45,239 bases of DNA from Mycobacterium sp. D16Q14 (lineage in GTDB: Bacteria; Actinomycetota; Actinomycetes; Mycobacteriales; Mycobacteriaceae). A program made the translations under genes and the position numbers. Position 1 is the stretch's first letter. The number at the start of each line of letters is the position of its first letter. The DNA lies in contig MAEX01000029.1 in the NCBI GenBank assembly GCA_002013415.1, positions 1 to 45,239 of the forward strand, written 5' to 3'. The notes under the pieces are model-generated. The model had not been told where the DNA came from and did not search any database. It worked only from the letters and a program-made list of their open reading frames with translations. Below, one piece after another: positions 7,727 through 17,036 of the stretch.

Positions 7727-8422
7727 TCAGTATCCGAGCCCGTGATACAAGATGCCCGCACTGTTATAGGCGATGTGCACCATGACAGCAGGCCAGATCG
7801 AACCCGAGCGCCACAGCAGGACACCGTTGGCCAGACCGATCATGAGGGCCAAAGGCATCACGCTGTTGATCCCATGTGCCACAGCGAAAACTGCCGCGCT
7901 GAAGACCACGCTGATGCAGCTCCCCCAGCGGAACAGGAAAGTGGCAAGCACACCACGAAATAAAGCTTCCTCACCGAGCGGCGTCAAGATACCGCCCAGC
8001 CCCACTGCCACGATAAGAGGCACTGCTCCCGACCGAGCAGCATCACGGTAGGGCTGCTGAACACCCTCCGACCCCGGAAACAGCGGATCAAAAATCGCCG
8101 AAACCGGCCAACTAAGCCCGAAGCAGGTCAGGCCGATGACGACGCCGGTTAGCAGCCACAGGAAACTCGTATGCCGCAACCCGAACGGACGGACATCACG
8201 AATCCGAACGAGGACTGCAGCAGCAAACCCTCCCAACGGCGCAAGCCCTGAAATCAGGAAGTTCACATGTCCGAGGGCAATGGGGAAATCTTCCGGCACG
8301 AGGTATGCGGTCACGCCGCCTACTAGATACAGAAAGACAGCGGTGGCCGCAGCTACACCAAGTTCCAGCCAGCCGAGCCGAGCAGGTCCGCTCGCCACGC
8401 CAAAGTCCTCTACAACACTCAC
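7727..8422 (-). CDS. CPBP-family intramembrane metalloprotease (Abi/CAAX type)
   Basis: A 231-residue membrane protein from GTG 8422 with about seven hydrophobic segments. It carries the three family motifs in order: EEALFRG (Glu151/Glu152, Arg156), AVAHG (His183) and HIAYNS (His216, Asn220). These form the active site of the CPBP fold (type II CAAX prenyl endopeptidase and bacteriocin-processing relatives). Bacterial members cut membrane-bound or exported peptides or regulate sigma and anti-sigma factors; the substrate here is unknown. No co-transcribed neighbour is present, and the flanks on both sides are eroded DNA. Confidence 0.88.
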   Translation of the reverse strand: MSVVEDFGVASGPARLGWLELGVAAATAVFLYLVGGVTAYLVPEDFPIALGHVNFLISGLAPLGGFAAAVLVRIRDVRPFGLRHTSFLWLLTGVVIGLTCFGLSWPVSAIFDPLFPGSEGVQQPYRDAARSGAVPLIVAVGLGGILTPLGEEALFRGVLATFLFRWGSCISVVFSAAVFAVAHGINSVMPLALMIGLANGVLLWRSGSIWPAVMVHIAYNSAGILYHGLGY

Positions 8423-8802
8423 GTGGCGAAGTATCAGCTATGCCCCAAGGGCACACTCAAGCCTCGTCGCGCCGCGGCACTGCCTCAACAACACCCTCGA
8501 CCGCACCCTCTACGGCGGACGCATGCCCGCCCACACCGCCAGCCGCCAGCCGCCAGCCGCCGTCATGATCGGATTCGCGTTGGGCCGCAACGCCATCACT
8601 CACTACCTGTATCAGTGCAATCAAAAGACTGCCGCGGCCTGACGGGGCACCCGCCTACCCACCGCTCAGTCACACAGGTCCCAACAACTCATCGGGTCAC
8701 GCTGGCATCATCGGCACCACCTCTCGACTCTCTACCGGCCGACGTCGGAGGCGCCCCCGCCGACCCGCTAGAGTTTTAGACACCTATTCACACAGGCCCC
8801 CC
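8423..8802. other. Eroded DNA between the CPBP gene and the tRNA
   Basis: No intact gene. A short protein-like segment at about 8475-8642 (+) (CLNNTLDRTLYGGRMP, then IGFALGRNAITHYLYQ) has no start and is interrupted by the 7-bp tandem repeat at 8536-8562. I do not recognise it. Confidence 0.4.
8536..8562. repeat. 7-bp tandem repeat (CCGCCAG), almost four copies
   Basis: Three exact copies of CCGCCAG and a partial fourth. A 7-bp unit changes the reading frame with each copy gained or lost, so it fits slippage inside a gene that is no longer selected, or a contingency tract. Confidence 0.65.
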
Positions 8803-8875
8803 GCCCTCGTAGCTCAGGGGATAGAGCACGGCTCTCCTAAAGCCGGTGTCGCAGGTTCGAATCCTGCCGAGGGCA
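8803..8875 (+). tRNA. tRNA-Arg (anticodon CCT)
   Basis: A full cloverleaf of 73 bases: acceptor arm GCCCTCG / CGAGGGC with discriminator A, D arm GCTC/GAGC, anticodon stem CGGCT/AGCCG with loop CTCCTAA (anticodon CCT, reading AGG), T arm GCAGG/CCTGC with TTCGAAT loop. CCA is not encoded. It marks the boundary between eroded DNA on the left and denser genes on the right. tRNA genes of this kind are common integration targets. Confidence 0.95.
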
Positions 8876-9125
8876 CTCCCGTCATTGCGGGCACTCCGAT
8901 CGCCGCATTTCAGGTACCATTTTCTGGCGGCAGGTCACGAAGCCTCAGCCGAGCCGGAATCTCATACAGGCACCTAGTCGTGCTCGGCACCGTTGCCCAT
9001 ATCTGCCTACTGGCGGACCGATCTGCGACAGTCAGGCGCCACCGCAGTCCCACTGTTACCGTGTCCGCAATACTCAGATCCGTATCCGGAACACTCAGCG
9101 GAAACGTCTGCCACATAATTAGCCC

Positions 9126-10208
9126 GTGCCCAGCAACCGAAGACCCAGGCCGCGACGCAGGCGGACCCCCGAACAGGAGTACCGGTTCGTCACAGGCGCG
9201 CTCGGCCCCCGAAACCTGACGCATTTGAAGGTCACCATTGGGTTGCTGTGCATGTCCATTCTCCCGTTGGGGACCATCGCCAACATGCATCCGTTGGGTC
9301 CGCAGGGCGCCGGCCGAACAATCCACCAATCGCTCATCGCTATCTCCTTCCTCGTAGGTGTGTGCTGGATCGTCCGGCCGTGGCCAAACAGACGCTGGGC
9401 AATCTCCTTTGTGACGTGGGCGGACTTCTCATTCGCGGTCTCCGCCTGGATGTACGCCGGGCCGATGATGCGACTTGCGCCGGTTCTGTACATGAGCACA
9501 GTCGGTGTGTTCGCCGCATTTCTGCTGGGCTGGCGGGTACTGGCAGTGCATTGCATTTTCGCTTCGGCCTTGCTCGGCTCGATCACGCTGTGGAACATCC
9601 ACACCGGCGCGGCGACCTTCCTGGACCAGTTCCTTTACAACGCGCCGGCATTCACCACAGTGGTCCTCCTGCCGATCCTCATCCAGGCGGTAATCGAAGG
9701 CGGTAGACGCTCGATTCGGGCCGCCGTTGCTGCCGCCAACCGAGACCCGCTGACCGGCCTGCTGAACCGTCGGGGCATGCAATCCATGTTTGAATTCGAG
9801 ATACGCAAGCGGCCGGACCCAACGACAGTTGTCGTGATGGTGGCCGATGTCGACAGATTCAAGGAGCTCAACGACACCTACGGCCACGAGGCCGGCGACA
9901 GGACGTTGCGGGCCATCGCGGACACACTGTTCGCCAACACCCGAGACGGCGATATCGCCTCCCGTATCGGCGGTGACGAGTTCATGGTCGTCGCGTTCGT
10001 GGACAACCCCGACGACATCGCCACGGTCAACGCGCGAATCTGCAACGCACCGATAAGCTCCGACACTCCCGAGACGTCGATGAGCATAGGCATCGCGTGG
10101 TCATCCACCGGCGCAGAGGATTTCAGCTTCGAATCCCTCACCCGGGAGGCAGATTTCAGGCTCTACGAAGCCAAACGTGACCGCGCGCCGCGTGGATCCG
10201 CGGCCTGA
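9126..10208 (+). CDS. Membrane-anchored diguanylate cyclase (GGDEF)
   Basis: A 360-residue protein starting at GTG 9126. Residues about 30-190 contain six hydrophobic segments forming a membrane input domain. Residues about 200-350 are a GGDEF domain: DPLTGLLNRR opening, ADVDRFKELND (metal and GTP contacts near 240-250), and an exact GGDEF at 282-286. RDGD at 273-276 sits five residues before it, the RxxD inhibitory site, so the enzyme should be active and product-limited. It makes c-di-GMP from two GTP. It ends 18 bases from the convergent priming sugar transferase of the glycan locus, suggesting control of glycan production (inference). No EAL domain or PilZ receptor is visible in the window. 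Confidence 0.92.
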   Translation: MPSNRRPRPRRRRTPEQEYRFVTGALGPRNLTHLKVTIGLLCMSILPLGTIANMHPLGPQGAGRTIHQSLIAISFLVGVCWIVRPWPNRRWAISFVTWADFSFAVSAWMYAGPMMRLAPVLYMSTVGVFAAFLLGWRVLAVHCIFASALLGSITLWNIHTGAATFLDQFLYNAPAFTTVVLLPILIQAVIEGGRRSIRAAVAAANRDPLTGLLNRRGMQSMFEFEIRKRPDPTTVVVMVADVDRFKELNDTYGHEAGDRTLRAIADTLFANTRDGDIASRIGGDEFMVVAFVDNPDDIATVNARICNAPISSDTPETSMSIGIAWSSTGAEDFSFESLTREADFRLYEAKRDRAPRGSAA

Positions 10209-10230
10209 TGCAGCAGCAGCCGAGCATCAG
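10205..10230. terminator. Weak hairpin spanning two convergent stop codons
   Basis: CTGATGC at 10205-10211 and GCATCAG at 10224-10230 pair exactly around a 12-nt loop. The arms contain the stop codons of the GGDEF gene and of the convergent sugar transferase. There is no T run, so termination is only a possibility. Confidence 0.35.
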
Positions 10231-11693
10231 TAAGCACCCTCGCTGCGCACCACCGCGCCGACGGTCCGGGAAATGATGCGGATGTCGAGGCCCATGGACC
10301 AGTTATCGACATACGAAATGTCGTGGCGGATGGACTCGTCGACCGACAGGTCGTTACGGCCGCTGACCTGCCATTGTCCAGTGACACCCGGCTTGACGAG
10401 TAGTCGCCGCCGCATGGTCTCGTCGTAGGCGTCGACCTCCCGCTGCACCTGAGGCCGCGGCCCAACAACGCTCATGTCACCGAACAGCACGTTGAAGAAC
10501 TGGGGAAGCTCATCGAGGCTGTACTTCCGGATGAACGCCCCCAACGGGGTGACGCGCGGGTCTTCCTTCGCCTTGAAGAAGACGGGTGTGCTCCCCGCCG
10601 AGTCGATCATCGCCGCGGTATCACGGTCAGCACCCGTGTACATGCTGCGGAACTTGATCATCCGAAACGGCATACCGTCCAAACCAATTCGCTCGGACAC
10701 GTAGAACACCGGTCCGGTGCTGGTGAACTTGATGGCCGTCGCAATCGCGATCATCACCGGCGCGGTGGCCATGATGGCGGCGGCGGCGAACGCCATGTCG
10801 AATGCTTCCTTGGACATCGAACGCGCACGGCGATAACCCGGGGCCAGCATCTCCAACATGTGGACACGCTCCAGGCCCCGATCGGCTGTCGTCACGGCGG
10901 TCTCGTCCACGTCCCCCGGTGAGACCGCGAGCTCAACTCCCAGATCCCCGAGTTCAGAGGCCAGGCGGGAAAGCTCCTTTCGCCCAAGGCTATCCGTCAT
11001 CGCAACTGCGACGATCTGCGCAGATGTCCGCTGCGCCGCCTCGACCACGTGACGGTCATCGCCGACCACGGGCACGCGATGATCGCCCACTTCGATCGCC
11101 GGTTCACCGAGCCATCGGTCAGCTCCCGGGGTACACACGCCGACAACCTCGAAACCACTGCCCCGGTGTCGGCTGAACACGGCGACCATCTCGCGTACGG
11201 CGTCGTCGTCGCCCGCCAACAGCACGGAAGTCTTACTCTCCGAGCCCCAAAAACGCCGCAGCACATATCGGGCAAGGAGTATGCCGAGCAATCCCAGTGG
11301 TATCTCGATGGCGAGATGCCGCATGTCGAGTAGCTCGATGCGTGAGATGAGATAGGTCAGAAGGACGATCGTGAACAGCTGGAACGTGACACTGACGACC
11401 GTCTGCCACTGCTGGAGCACAGCCCGCAGCGCTTTACCGGGCCCCACCGTATGCAGCGATAGCGCAGCAAACCAAATGACCGCGATGCCGATATCCGTCG
11501 CCACGTACCAGCCACCCAGGTCCTGCCTCCCAGACAAGAGATGATGCGCCAGCTGGTACGACACCAGCGAGGTGAGCGCGATGGCCACCAAGTCAGCCGC
11601 CGGCGCCCATCGTCGGTGCAGGTAGAACAGCCCCCCAGGGCGTGTTTCTACCCTCCGTTGAATTCCGCCACTAACGATGCTCTTCAAAACCAT
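10227..11693 (-). CDS. Polyprenyl-phosphate sugar-1-phosphate transferase (priming enzyme, WcaJ/WbaP type)
   Basis: A 488-residue protein from ATG 11693. Residues about 25-150 contain four hydrophobic segments, then a CoA-binding-like Rossmann domain (TSVLLAGDDDAVREMV). After a further membrane hairpin at about residue 300 comes the bacterial sugar transferase domain: KFRSMY, DELPQFFNVLFGDMSVVGPRP and KPGVTGQWQVSGR, all signature segments. The enzyme loads the first sugar phosphate on undecaprenyl or decaprenyl phosphate at the inner membrane. It faces away from the glycosyltransferase operon across a 778-bp region, and should start the repeat unit that the operon extends. The sugar cannot be predicted. 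Confidence 0.92.
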   Translation of the reverse strand: MVLKSIVSGGIQRRVETRPGGLFYLHRRWAPAADLVAIALTSLVSYQLAHHLLSGRQDLGGWYVATDIGIAVIWFAALSLHTVGPGKALRAVLQQWQTVVSVTFQLFTIVLLTYLISRIELLDMRHLAIEIPLGLLGILLARYVLRRFWGSESKTSVLLAGDDDAVREMVAVFSRHRGSGFEVVGVCTPGADRWLGEPAIEVGDHRVPVVGDDRHVVEAAQRTSAQIVAVAMTDSLGRKELSRLASELGDLGVELAVSPGDVDETAVTTADRGLERVHMLEMLAPGYRRARSMSKEAFDMAFAAAAIMATAPVMIAIATAIKFTSTGPVFYVSERIGLDGMPFRMIKFRSMYTGADRDTAAMIDSAGSTPVFFKAKEDPRVTPLGAFIRKYSLDELPQFFNVLFGDMSVVGPRPQVQREVDAYDETMRRRLLVKPGVTGQWQVSGRNDLSVDESIRHDISYVDNWSMGLDIRIISRTVGAVVRSEGAY

Positions 11694-12471
11694 AAGTGCA
11701 CTTGACCCGTTCGTTCATATCGGCTGATTCATATGGACGATTTCGGCAATTGAGCCCGACCTATTTCCGTGTTGAGATTTCCATAACGAGCAGAAACACA
11801 CCACGTGATGACAGTCACGCTACTTCACACACCGCAAGGCCACAAATGAAGGTTTTATTGCCGGGAAATAAGAATCATCTAACAAATATCTCCGATCGCG
11901 GCTCTTTGCTAATTTTTACGCCAATCACGCAACGCTCACCGGCAAGTAACATTTTCATAACATGGCCAGGTCAAGCTGAGACGAGCAACGTGGAACTCGC
12001 CAGCTTCCGCTCACTACAGCGCTATCTCACCCGTTACTCTCTCCGCAGTTGCGGGCAAAACCAGGACATGCTCGGATCCAGCCGCGAATGGGCGCGGCCT
12101 CTGCCCTCAGGTTGCGGACCATGCACCACGTGTTGCAGGCTAGAGATGGGTTGGCCGTCTGGCGATGGAAGCTGGGCACATCTAACGTCGGGTGCGCCAT
12201 GGAATTTCAGATCCGAATGGCATCGCGCTACTCGCGAATGCTATTTGGCCTACTCAGGCATTATGAGTATCCATGGATAATGAACCTACCGCTGATCACG
12301 TACATGTGTGCGGTGTGGGTTGAATATTGAACAAACACGAGACGCAGGGCCCGGCCCCCGAGCGAGAACGCGCACGGCGGCGTGGGTGGCGGTGGTTGAC
12401 GTGTGACGTCACCCTGGTGTCGCACCGACCGTCGAGAACAAAGACTGTCAACAGCGGAGGCGAGGTCTGAC
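11694..12471. promoter_or_regulatory. Long divergent regulatory region of the glycan locus
   Basis: 778 bases without a convincing gene between the priming transferase and the first glycosyltransferase. The first 300 bases are clearly richer in A/T than the surrounding DNA. Frames at 11696-12280 and 12049-12330 (+) lack family resemblance and good starts. The length suggests complex control or a small RNA leader. TTGACG at about 12398 followed by TGACGTCAC (a partial palindrome at 12403-12411) lies 60-75 bases before the operon start. Confidence 0.45.
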
Positions 12472-13563
12472 ATGCCGCCCATCAGAGTGCACATGACCGG
12501 ATCTGAGTGGTTCTCGTCGCTGCCCGGCGGGCTGAATCGCTACTTCACAGACCTTTTCACGGCGCTACGACACCGCGACAACTTCGAACTGTCGGCCGCC
12601 GCATTCGGGGTGCCGTCCGACGGCGGACGGTCCTGGGGCCCCACGGGTGGCCCCACGCGCTCCCGGGTTCTCACTGCATTCAACGACCGATCCGGGCTGC
12701 GGCCACCCGGCATTCTGGATCGCCACTTCTGTCTCTATGGACCGTCTGCCGCCGGATGGCGCACCCGCAGCAGACTGGTTGTGCATTTTCACGGACCATG
12801 GGCGGCCGAGAGCAGGTTCGCGGGGGCGGGGGCTCTCCGCTCACACGCCAAGTACGTCGTCGAGCGTCTCCGGTACGCCGGAGCCGAGCGGTTGATCGTG
12901 CTGTCGGATCGATTCCGGGACGTTCTCATCGAGGACTATCGGATACCCGCGCACCGCATCGAGGTCATCCCACCCGGTGTCGACCTCGACAGATTCGGCC
13001 TGCTGCCACGACTAGATGCACCCACCGGCCGGCGGACCGTGCTGTGCGTGCGCAGGCTCGAACACCGCATGGGAATACACCGTCTGATCGAATCGTGGCA
13101 GTCGGTCGTATCGGCGCGTCCGGATGCCTGCCTCATGATCGTGGGCACGGGCACTGCCGAGAGCGACCTGAGGACACAAGTCGCGGCCGCGCGTCTGAAC
13201 GACAGCATCCAGTTCACCGGACGCGTCGACGACCTGACCCTGACGCAGCTCTATACGCTCGCCGATTTCACCGTCGTGCCATCGGTGGCTCTCGAGGGTT
13301 TCGGACTGATCGCACTCGAGTCTCTGGCCACCGGCCGGCCAGCCGTGGTCACCGACTGCGGTGGGCTCCCCGATGCGGTGCGCGGCCTGGACCCCTCGTT
13401 GATCGTGCCCTCCGACAATGCCGAAGCACTTGCGGCACGCCTTATCTCGGCGCTCGACGGCGTGCTCCCCACCCCGCAGCAATGCCGCGGGCATGCCGAG
13501 ACCTTCTCCTGGTCCACCGCCGCACAGCGTCACCACGCCGTGTACTCGGAGCTGATCGCATGA
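12472..13563 (+). CDS. Glycosyltransferase family 4 (GT-B fold), first gene of operon
   Basis: Start chosen at ATG 12472 because GGAGGCGAGG lies 6-16 bases upstream; an earlier in-frame GTG at 12403 has none. The 363-residue product opens with a donor-side loop (GSEWFSSLPGGLNRYFTDL) and has the GT4 C-terminal signature GVDLDRF near residue 165 and EGFGLIALES near 280, where the two glutamates hold the nucleotide sugar. It transfers a sugar from an NDP-sugar with retention of configuration, in the cytosol, onto a lipid-linked acceptor. Its stop overlaps the next start (ATGA). Confidence 0.9.
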   Translation: MPPIRVHMTGSEWFSSLPGGLNRYFTDLFTALRHRDNFELSAAAFGVPSDGGRSWGPTGGPTRSRVLTAFNDRSGLRPPGILDRHFCLYGPSAAGWRTRSRLVVHFHGPWAAESRFAGAGALRSHAKYVVERLRYAGAERLIVLSDRFRDVLIEDYRIPAHRIEVIPPGVDLDRFGLLPRLDAPTGRRTVLCVRRLEHRMGIHRLIESWQSVVSARPDACLMIVGTGTAESDLRTQVAAARLNDSIQFTGRVDDLTLTQLYTLADFTVVPSVALEGFGLIALESLATGRPAVVTDCGGLPDAVRGLDPSLIVPSDNAEALAARLISALDGVLPTPQQCRGHAETFSWSTAAQRHHAVYSELIA

Positions 13564-14744
13564 TCCGAGCGATGTTCGTCGCTCACACCGCGGCCCCATC
13601 CGGCGCGGAGCTGGCGACCTCGCGATTGCTGTCAGCGCTACGTAACGTACCCGCCGAGCACACGATCGAGCCGTCGGTGATCTACACCGAAGAAGGTCCC
13701 ATGGTGGGTGCGATGAGGTCGCAGGGCATACCAACTTCAGTGTTGGCCAACACTTTCGATAGCCGGAGCGTCACAATCCGTGATTCCGGATGGTTGCGCC
13801 GGCTCATCGGCGCCGTGGCACTGATTCGCCTCGGGTGGGATCTGGGTGCCGCCGTGCGCGAGAGCGGAGCCGACGTACTGGTCGCGGGGAGCACGAAGGC
13901 GCTCATCATGTCCGCCGTGGCCGCCACACGAGCACGAATCCCCTTGATATGGCACGTGCACGACCGGATATCCGCCGAATACTTCGGTGCCACACTGGCA
14001 TTCCTTGTCCGCACACTCGGCATGATCGTCGCCGACGGGTACATCGCCAACAGCCGGTCCACCGAAGATTCCCTGCGGCCACGGCGCCGTCCGGGTGTCG
14101 TGGCATATCCCGGACTGGACTTTCTGCGGACCCCCGACGCCGAACACGCGCCGCAGCGACCTTCCTCCGAAACTGTTATCGCCGTCGTCGGCAGGCTGAC
14201 TCAGTGGAAGGGACAAGACGTCTTCCTACGTGCCCTGGCCAACACCAAGGTCCGACCCCACCATGCATATCTCGTCGGTGGCACGTTCTTCGGCGAGGAG
14301 CCATTTCGCACCGAATTGGAAGACCTGGCAAGCGAACTACAGCTGCCTGTGACATTCACCGGCCATGTCGACGACCCCACCGACATCCTGTCCATCGCCG
14401 ACATTCTGGTGCACTGTTCGGTCATCGCCGAACCGTTCGGGCAGGTCGTCGTCGAAGGCTTGCGTGCGGGCTGCGCAGTCATCGCCACCCGGCCCGGTGG
14501 CCCCGCGGAGACGATCGAATCGGAAGTTCACGGGCTACTGGTCGACGCCGGCGATACCCGTCAACTAACCGAGGCCCTCGATCGTCTTATCGAGGACCGT
14601 GAACTTCGAATGCGGTTGGCGCATGCCGGACGGTCCCGGGCCAGAAGGTTCGATATCGCCGATTCGGCGCAGACCGTCGCGTCCTTCTTCTCAGACGTCC
14701 TCAACCGCCGCGCGGCAACACCGAGGGAAGAGCGCCGTGTCTAG
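13560..14744 (+). CDS. Glycosyltransferase family 4, second gene of operon
   Basis: A 394-residue GT-B enzyme from ATG 13560, overlapping the preceding stop. The frame continues open upstream through the first glycosyltransferase gene, but that part is a shadow. Features: N-terminal SGAELATSRLL acceptor loop, IWHVHDR, middle VVGRLTQWKGQDVFLRA, and EPFGQVVVEGL as the nucleotide-binding E-x7-E motif. It should add the next sugar of the glycan unit. Translational coupling on both sides (the flippase GTG lies inside its last codons) points to one mRNA and a shared product. Confidence 0.9.
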   Translation: MIRAMFVAHTAAPSGAELATSRLLSALRNVPAEHTIEPSVIYTEEGPMVGAMRSQGIPTSVLANTFDSRSVTIRDSGWLRRLIGAVALIRLGWDLGAAVRESGADVLVAGSTKALIMSAVAATRARIPLIWHVHDRISAEYFGATLAFLVRTLGMIVADGYIANSRSTEDSLRPRRRPGVVAYPGLDFLRTPDAEHAPQRPSSETVIAVVGRLTQWKGQDVFLRALANTKVRPHHAYLVGGTFFGEEPFRTELEDLASELQLPVTFTGHVDDPTDILSIADILVHCSVIAEPFGQVVVEGLRAGCAVIATRPGGPAETIESEVHGLLVDAGDTRQLTEALDRLIEDRELRMRLAHAGRSRARRFDIADSAQTVASFFSDVLNRRAATPREERRV

Positions 14745-16035
14745 GGAGCCTCGACGTAGCGCAACGCTGCCACGGATACGGAGATTGGCCAGGGATTTCG
14801 GGGCCGTCATCTTCGGCAAGTATGGCCAGTACATCGTCACATTCGCGACGGTGCCACTGCTCGCCCGAATTCTGGGCCCAGCGGGAATGGGTCTGTTGGC
14901 GGTGGGGATGGCCGCGTACTTCTTCGGCTCCATTCTCGTCGACTTGGGCATGACACCATTTCTCGCCGCACGGCTGCCCGCACTGCGCGACACTCCTGCC
15001 GAACTGCGACAGGTCCGTACCGACTATCTGGCCCTGAGGCTTATGACCCTGGCCGCACTCGGCACCGCGTTCGGAGCCGGGTCGATTGCCGGAGTGCCCC
15101 CGTACGTCCACACGATTCTGTTGGGGCTCTTCGCCGGTGGGCTCTGGGCCACCTCCGACGACTGGCTGCTCATCGGGCAGGGCCGGTTTGTCGCATCGGC
15201 GATCTATCAGGGGTCGGGGCGCATCGCCTACCTTGTGCTCCTCATCGTGCTACTACCGCACTCCCCCTATGCCTCCACCGCAATCCTGTGCCTGCTGGGC
15301 TCGTCGATCTTGACGGTCGTGGGCACCTGGTGGGACAGCTTGCGGACCTTCGGCGCTCTCTGCCGTCCGTACACACCTGGCCAGATCCTGCGCACCAGCT
15401 GGCCGATCGTGACCTCACGACTTCTCACCACCGGGTACGGGCAAGGGGCGCCGGCGATCTACTCCGCCATGCTGGACGCCGTGTCGCTGGGCCTGTTCTC
15501 GGCAAGCGACCGTCTTGTCAGGGCGATGCAATCGCTTCTGGACATGATCGGATTGGTCCTGTTGCCCCGGATGGCCAAGCGCAGTGGGCACGAGCACTTC
15601 TGGCGCAGCGGTTTTCAGGGATTGCGCGGCGCCGTCGCGGTGGCCGTGCTGGCCTCGGCCCTGCTCTGGGTACTGGCCGCACCGATCGTTCACCTCATCT
15701 TCGGAAGTGAATTCCTCGGGGCCGTCCGCCTGTTACGCGCCGAGCTTCTCATTCTTCCGGCGAGCACGATCAGTTCATACATCAGCACCGCGCTGCTACC
15801 CGTGCGTCAGGACACGCATGGAGTTCTCATCGCGTCGGTGGTGGGGACGGCCGCCTCGGTGGCAGGGCTGATCACTGCGTCGTGGAGCCACTCCGTGTGG
15901 GCATTGATCGGCGGCGTCATTGGCGCCGAATTCTGCGTCGCCATCTGGTATCTAGTCCGCGTTAGACATCTGTCGGCACAGGAGCGGACCGTGGACGTCG
16001 TGGCCGACATGACACAAGAAGGTATTCCGCGATGA
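14737..16035 (+). CDS. Wzx-like polysaccharide flippase (MATE/MOP superfamily)
   Basis: A 432-residue membrane protein of about 12 segments. Start chosen at GTG 14737, which has GAGGGAAG upstream and overlaps the previous gene by 8 bases; an upstream extension to 14599 is a shadow. It opens with LARDFGAVIFGKYGQYIVTF and PLLARILGPAGMG, the usual first helices of PST-type flippases. It should move the lipid-linked glycan built by the neighbouring transferases across the membrane. No polymerase follows it. Confidence 0.88.
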   Translation: MSREPRRSATLPRIRRLARDFGAVIFGKYGQYIVTFATVPLLARILGPAGMGLLAVGMAAYFFGSILVDLGMTPFLAARLPALRDTPAELRQVRTDYLALRLMTLAALGTAFGAGSIAGVPPYVHTILLGLFAGGLWATSDDWLLIGQGRFVASAIYQGSGRIAYLVLLIVLLPHSPYASTAILCLLGSSILTVVGTWWDSLRTFGALCRPYTPGQILRTSWPIVTSRLLTTGYGQGAPAIYSAMLDAVSLGLFSASDRLVRAMQSLLDMIGLVLLPRMAKRSGHEHFWRSGFQGLRGAVAVAVLASALLWVLAAPIVHLIFGSEFLGAVRLLRAELLILPASTISSYISTALLPVRQDTHGVLIASVVGTAASVAGLITASWSHSVWALIGGVIGAEFCVAIWYLVRVRHLSAQERTVDVVADMTQEGIPR

Positions 16036-17036
16036 AGATCCTCTTTGTCGGAGATGACTGGGTGGGCAGTAATGCCCGGTCGATGGCAGACGGATTCCGC
16101 CAAGCCGGCCATGACGTAGTCGTCGTCGACACCACGCGGGTCACCTTGCCCACCCGGTTGTCACCGGCGTGGGTGTACTCGAAGGGAATGCGCCGGCGTG
16201 CACCCTGGCTGCAGAACTCCGTACACGACCTTATCGACAGTATCGCACGAGATTTCGTCCCCGACCTGCTCTTCGGGTTCAAGACCATCCATCTGGATCA
16301 GGCTCGCCTGCTTCAGGTTCCGGCAGCCATCCGCGTGCACTACAGCCCGGATGACGTTGGGAACCCCTACAACACGACGACCGATTACCTGACGCACGAA
16401 AGCGCGTGGGATCTGGTGGTCACCACTAAACAACACAACATGCCCGAGTTGCAGGGCCGGGGAGCGCGTCGAGTGAAGTTCGTACGCAGCGCCTATGACC
16501 CCGCATGGCATCGCCCCTGCGCCAAAAGATTTGCACAGCAATATCTTGTGGGATTCATCGGAGCCAGACGCCCAGACCGATCCGGCCTGATCGCTCGACT
16601 CGGCAGCGAGCACGGAAAGGATCTGCTGGTTCGTGGTCCGGGCTGGCGACGGATGCCCTCGCTGCAGACCACCGGAGCCACGATTGGCGGAGCCGTCTAC
16701 GGCGATCACTTCGCGACCACCGTGGCATCGGTGACCGCGAACCTGGTCTTGCTGAACTCCGACAACCGTGACACTCACACCTGCCGAACCTTCGAGATAC
16801 CGGCGTGCGGTGGGCTGTTCGCCGGGCAACGCACCGACGAACACAGCGAACTGCTCAATGACGGAACCGAATGTCTGCTGTTCTCCGACGAGGCTGAACT
16901 TCGCGAGATTCTGCACTGGTGTGCGCGCCACCCCGCGCAAGCCGCCAAGATCGCCGAGGCGGGCCACCTGCGCGTGACCCAGGAACCGCACCGATACGTC
17001 GACCGTGCCAGGGAGATCATCGATGAGCTTCAGTGA
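16032..17036 (+). CDS. CgeB-like glycosyltransferase (Glyco_trans_1_2)
   Basis: A 334-residue protein from ATG 16032 overlapping the flippase stop (ATGA). The N-terminal half begins KILFVGDDWVGSNARSMADG, and the C-terminal half has the CgeB-type pattern THTCRTFEIPACGGLF followed by LLFSDEAELREIL. These proteins are GT-B glycosyltransferases found in spore-coat and surface-glycan loci. Here it likely decorates the same glycan. Substrate unknown. Confidence 0.82.
   Translation: MKILFVGDDWVGSNARSMADGFRQAGHDVVVVDTTRVTLPTRLSPAWVYSKGMRRRAPWLQNSVHDLIDSIARDFVPDLLFGFKTIHLDQARLLQVPAAIRVHYSPDDVGNPYNTTTDYLTHESAWDLVVTTKQHNMPELQGRGARRVKFVRSAYDPAWHRPCAKRFAQQYLVGFIGARRPDRSGLIARLGSEHGKDLLVRGPGWRRMPSLQTTGATIGGAVYGDHFATTVASVTANLVLLNSDNRDTHTCRTFEIPACGGLFAGQRTDEHSELLNDGTECLLFSDEAELREILHWCARHPAQAAKIAEAGHLRVTQEPHRYVDRAREIIDELQ

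Noticed and set aside
11696..12330. Two plus-strand frames in the divergent region of the glycan locus
   Set aside because: No RBS, no family resemblance, unusual amino-acid make-up.
11694..12471. c-di-GMP (GEMM) riboswitch in front of the glycan operon
   Set aside because: GGGCAAAACC near 12053 recalls one piece of the motif, but the other conserved segments are missing.
12507..13559. Apparent N-terminal extension of the second glycosyltransferase
   Set aside because: The open frame runs through the first glycosyltransferase gene in a wrong frame; the real ATG is at 13560.
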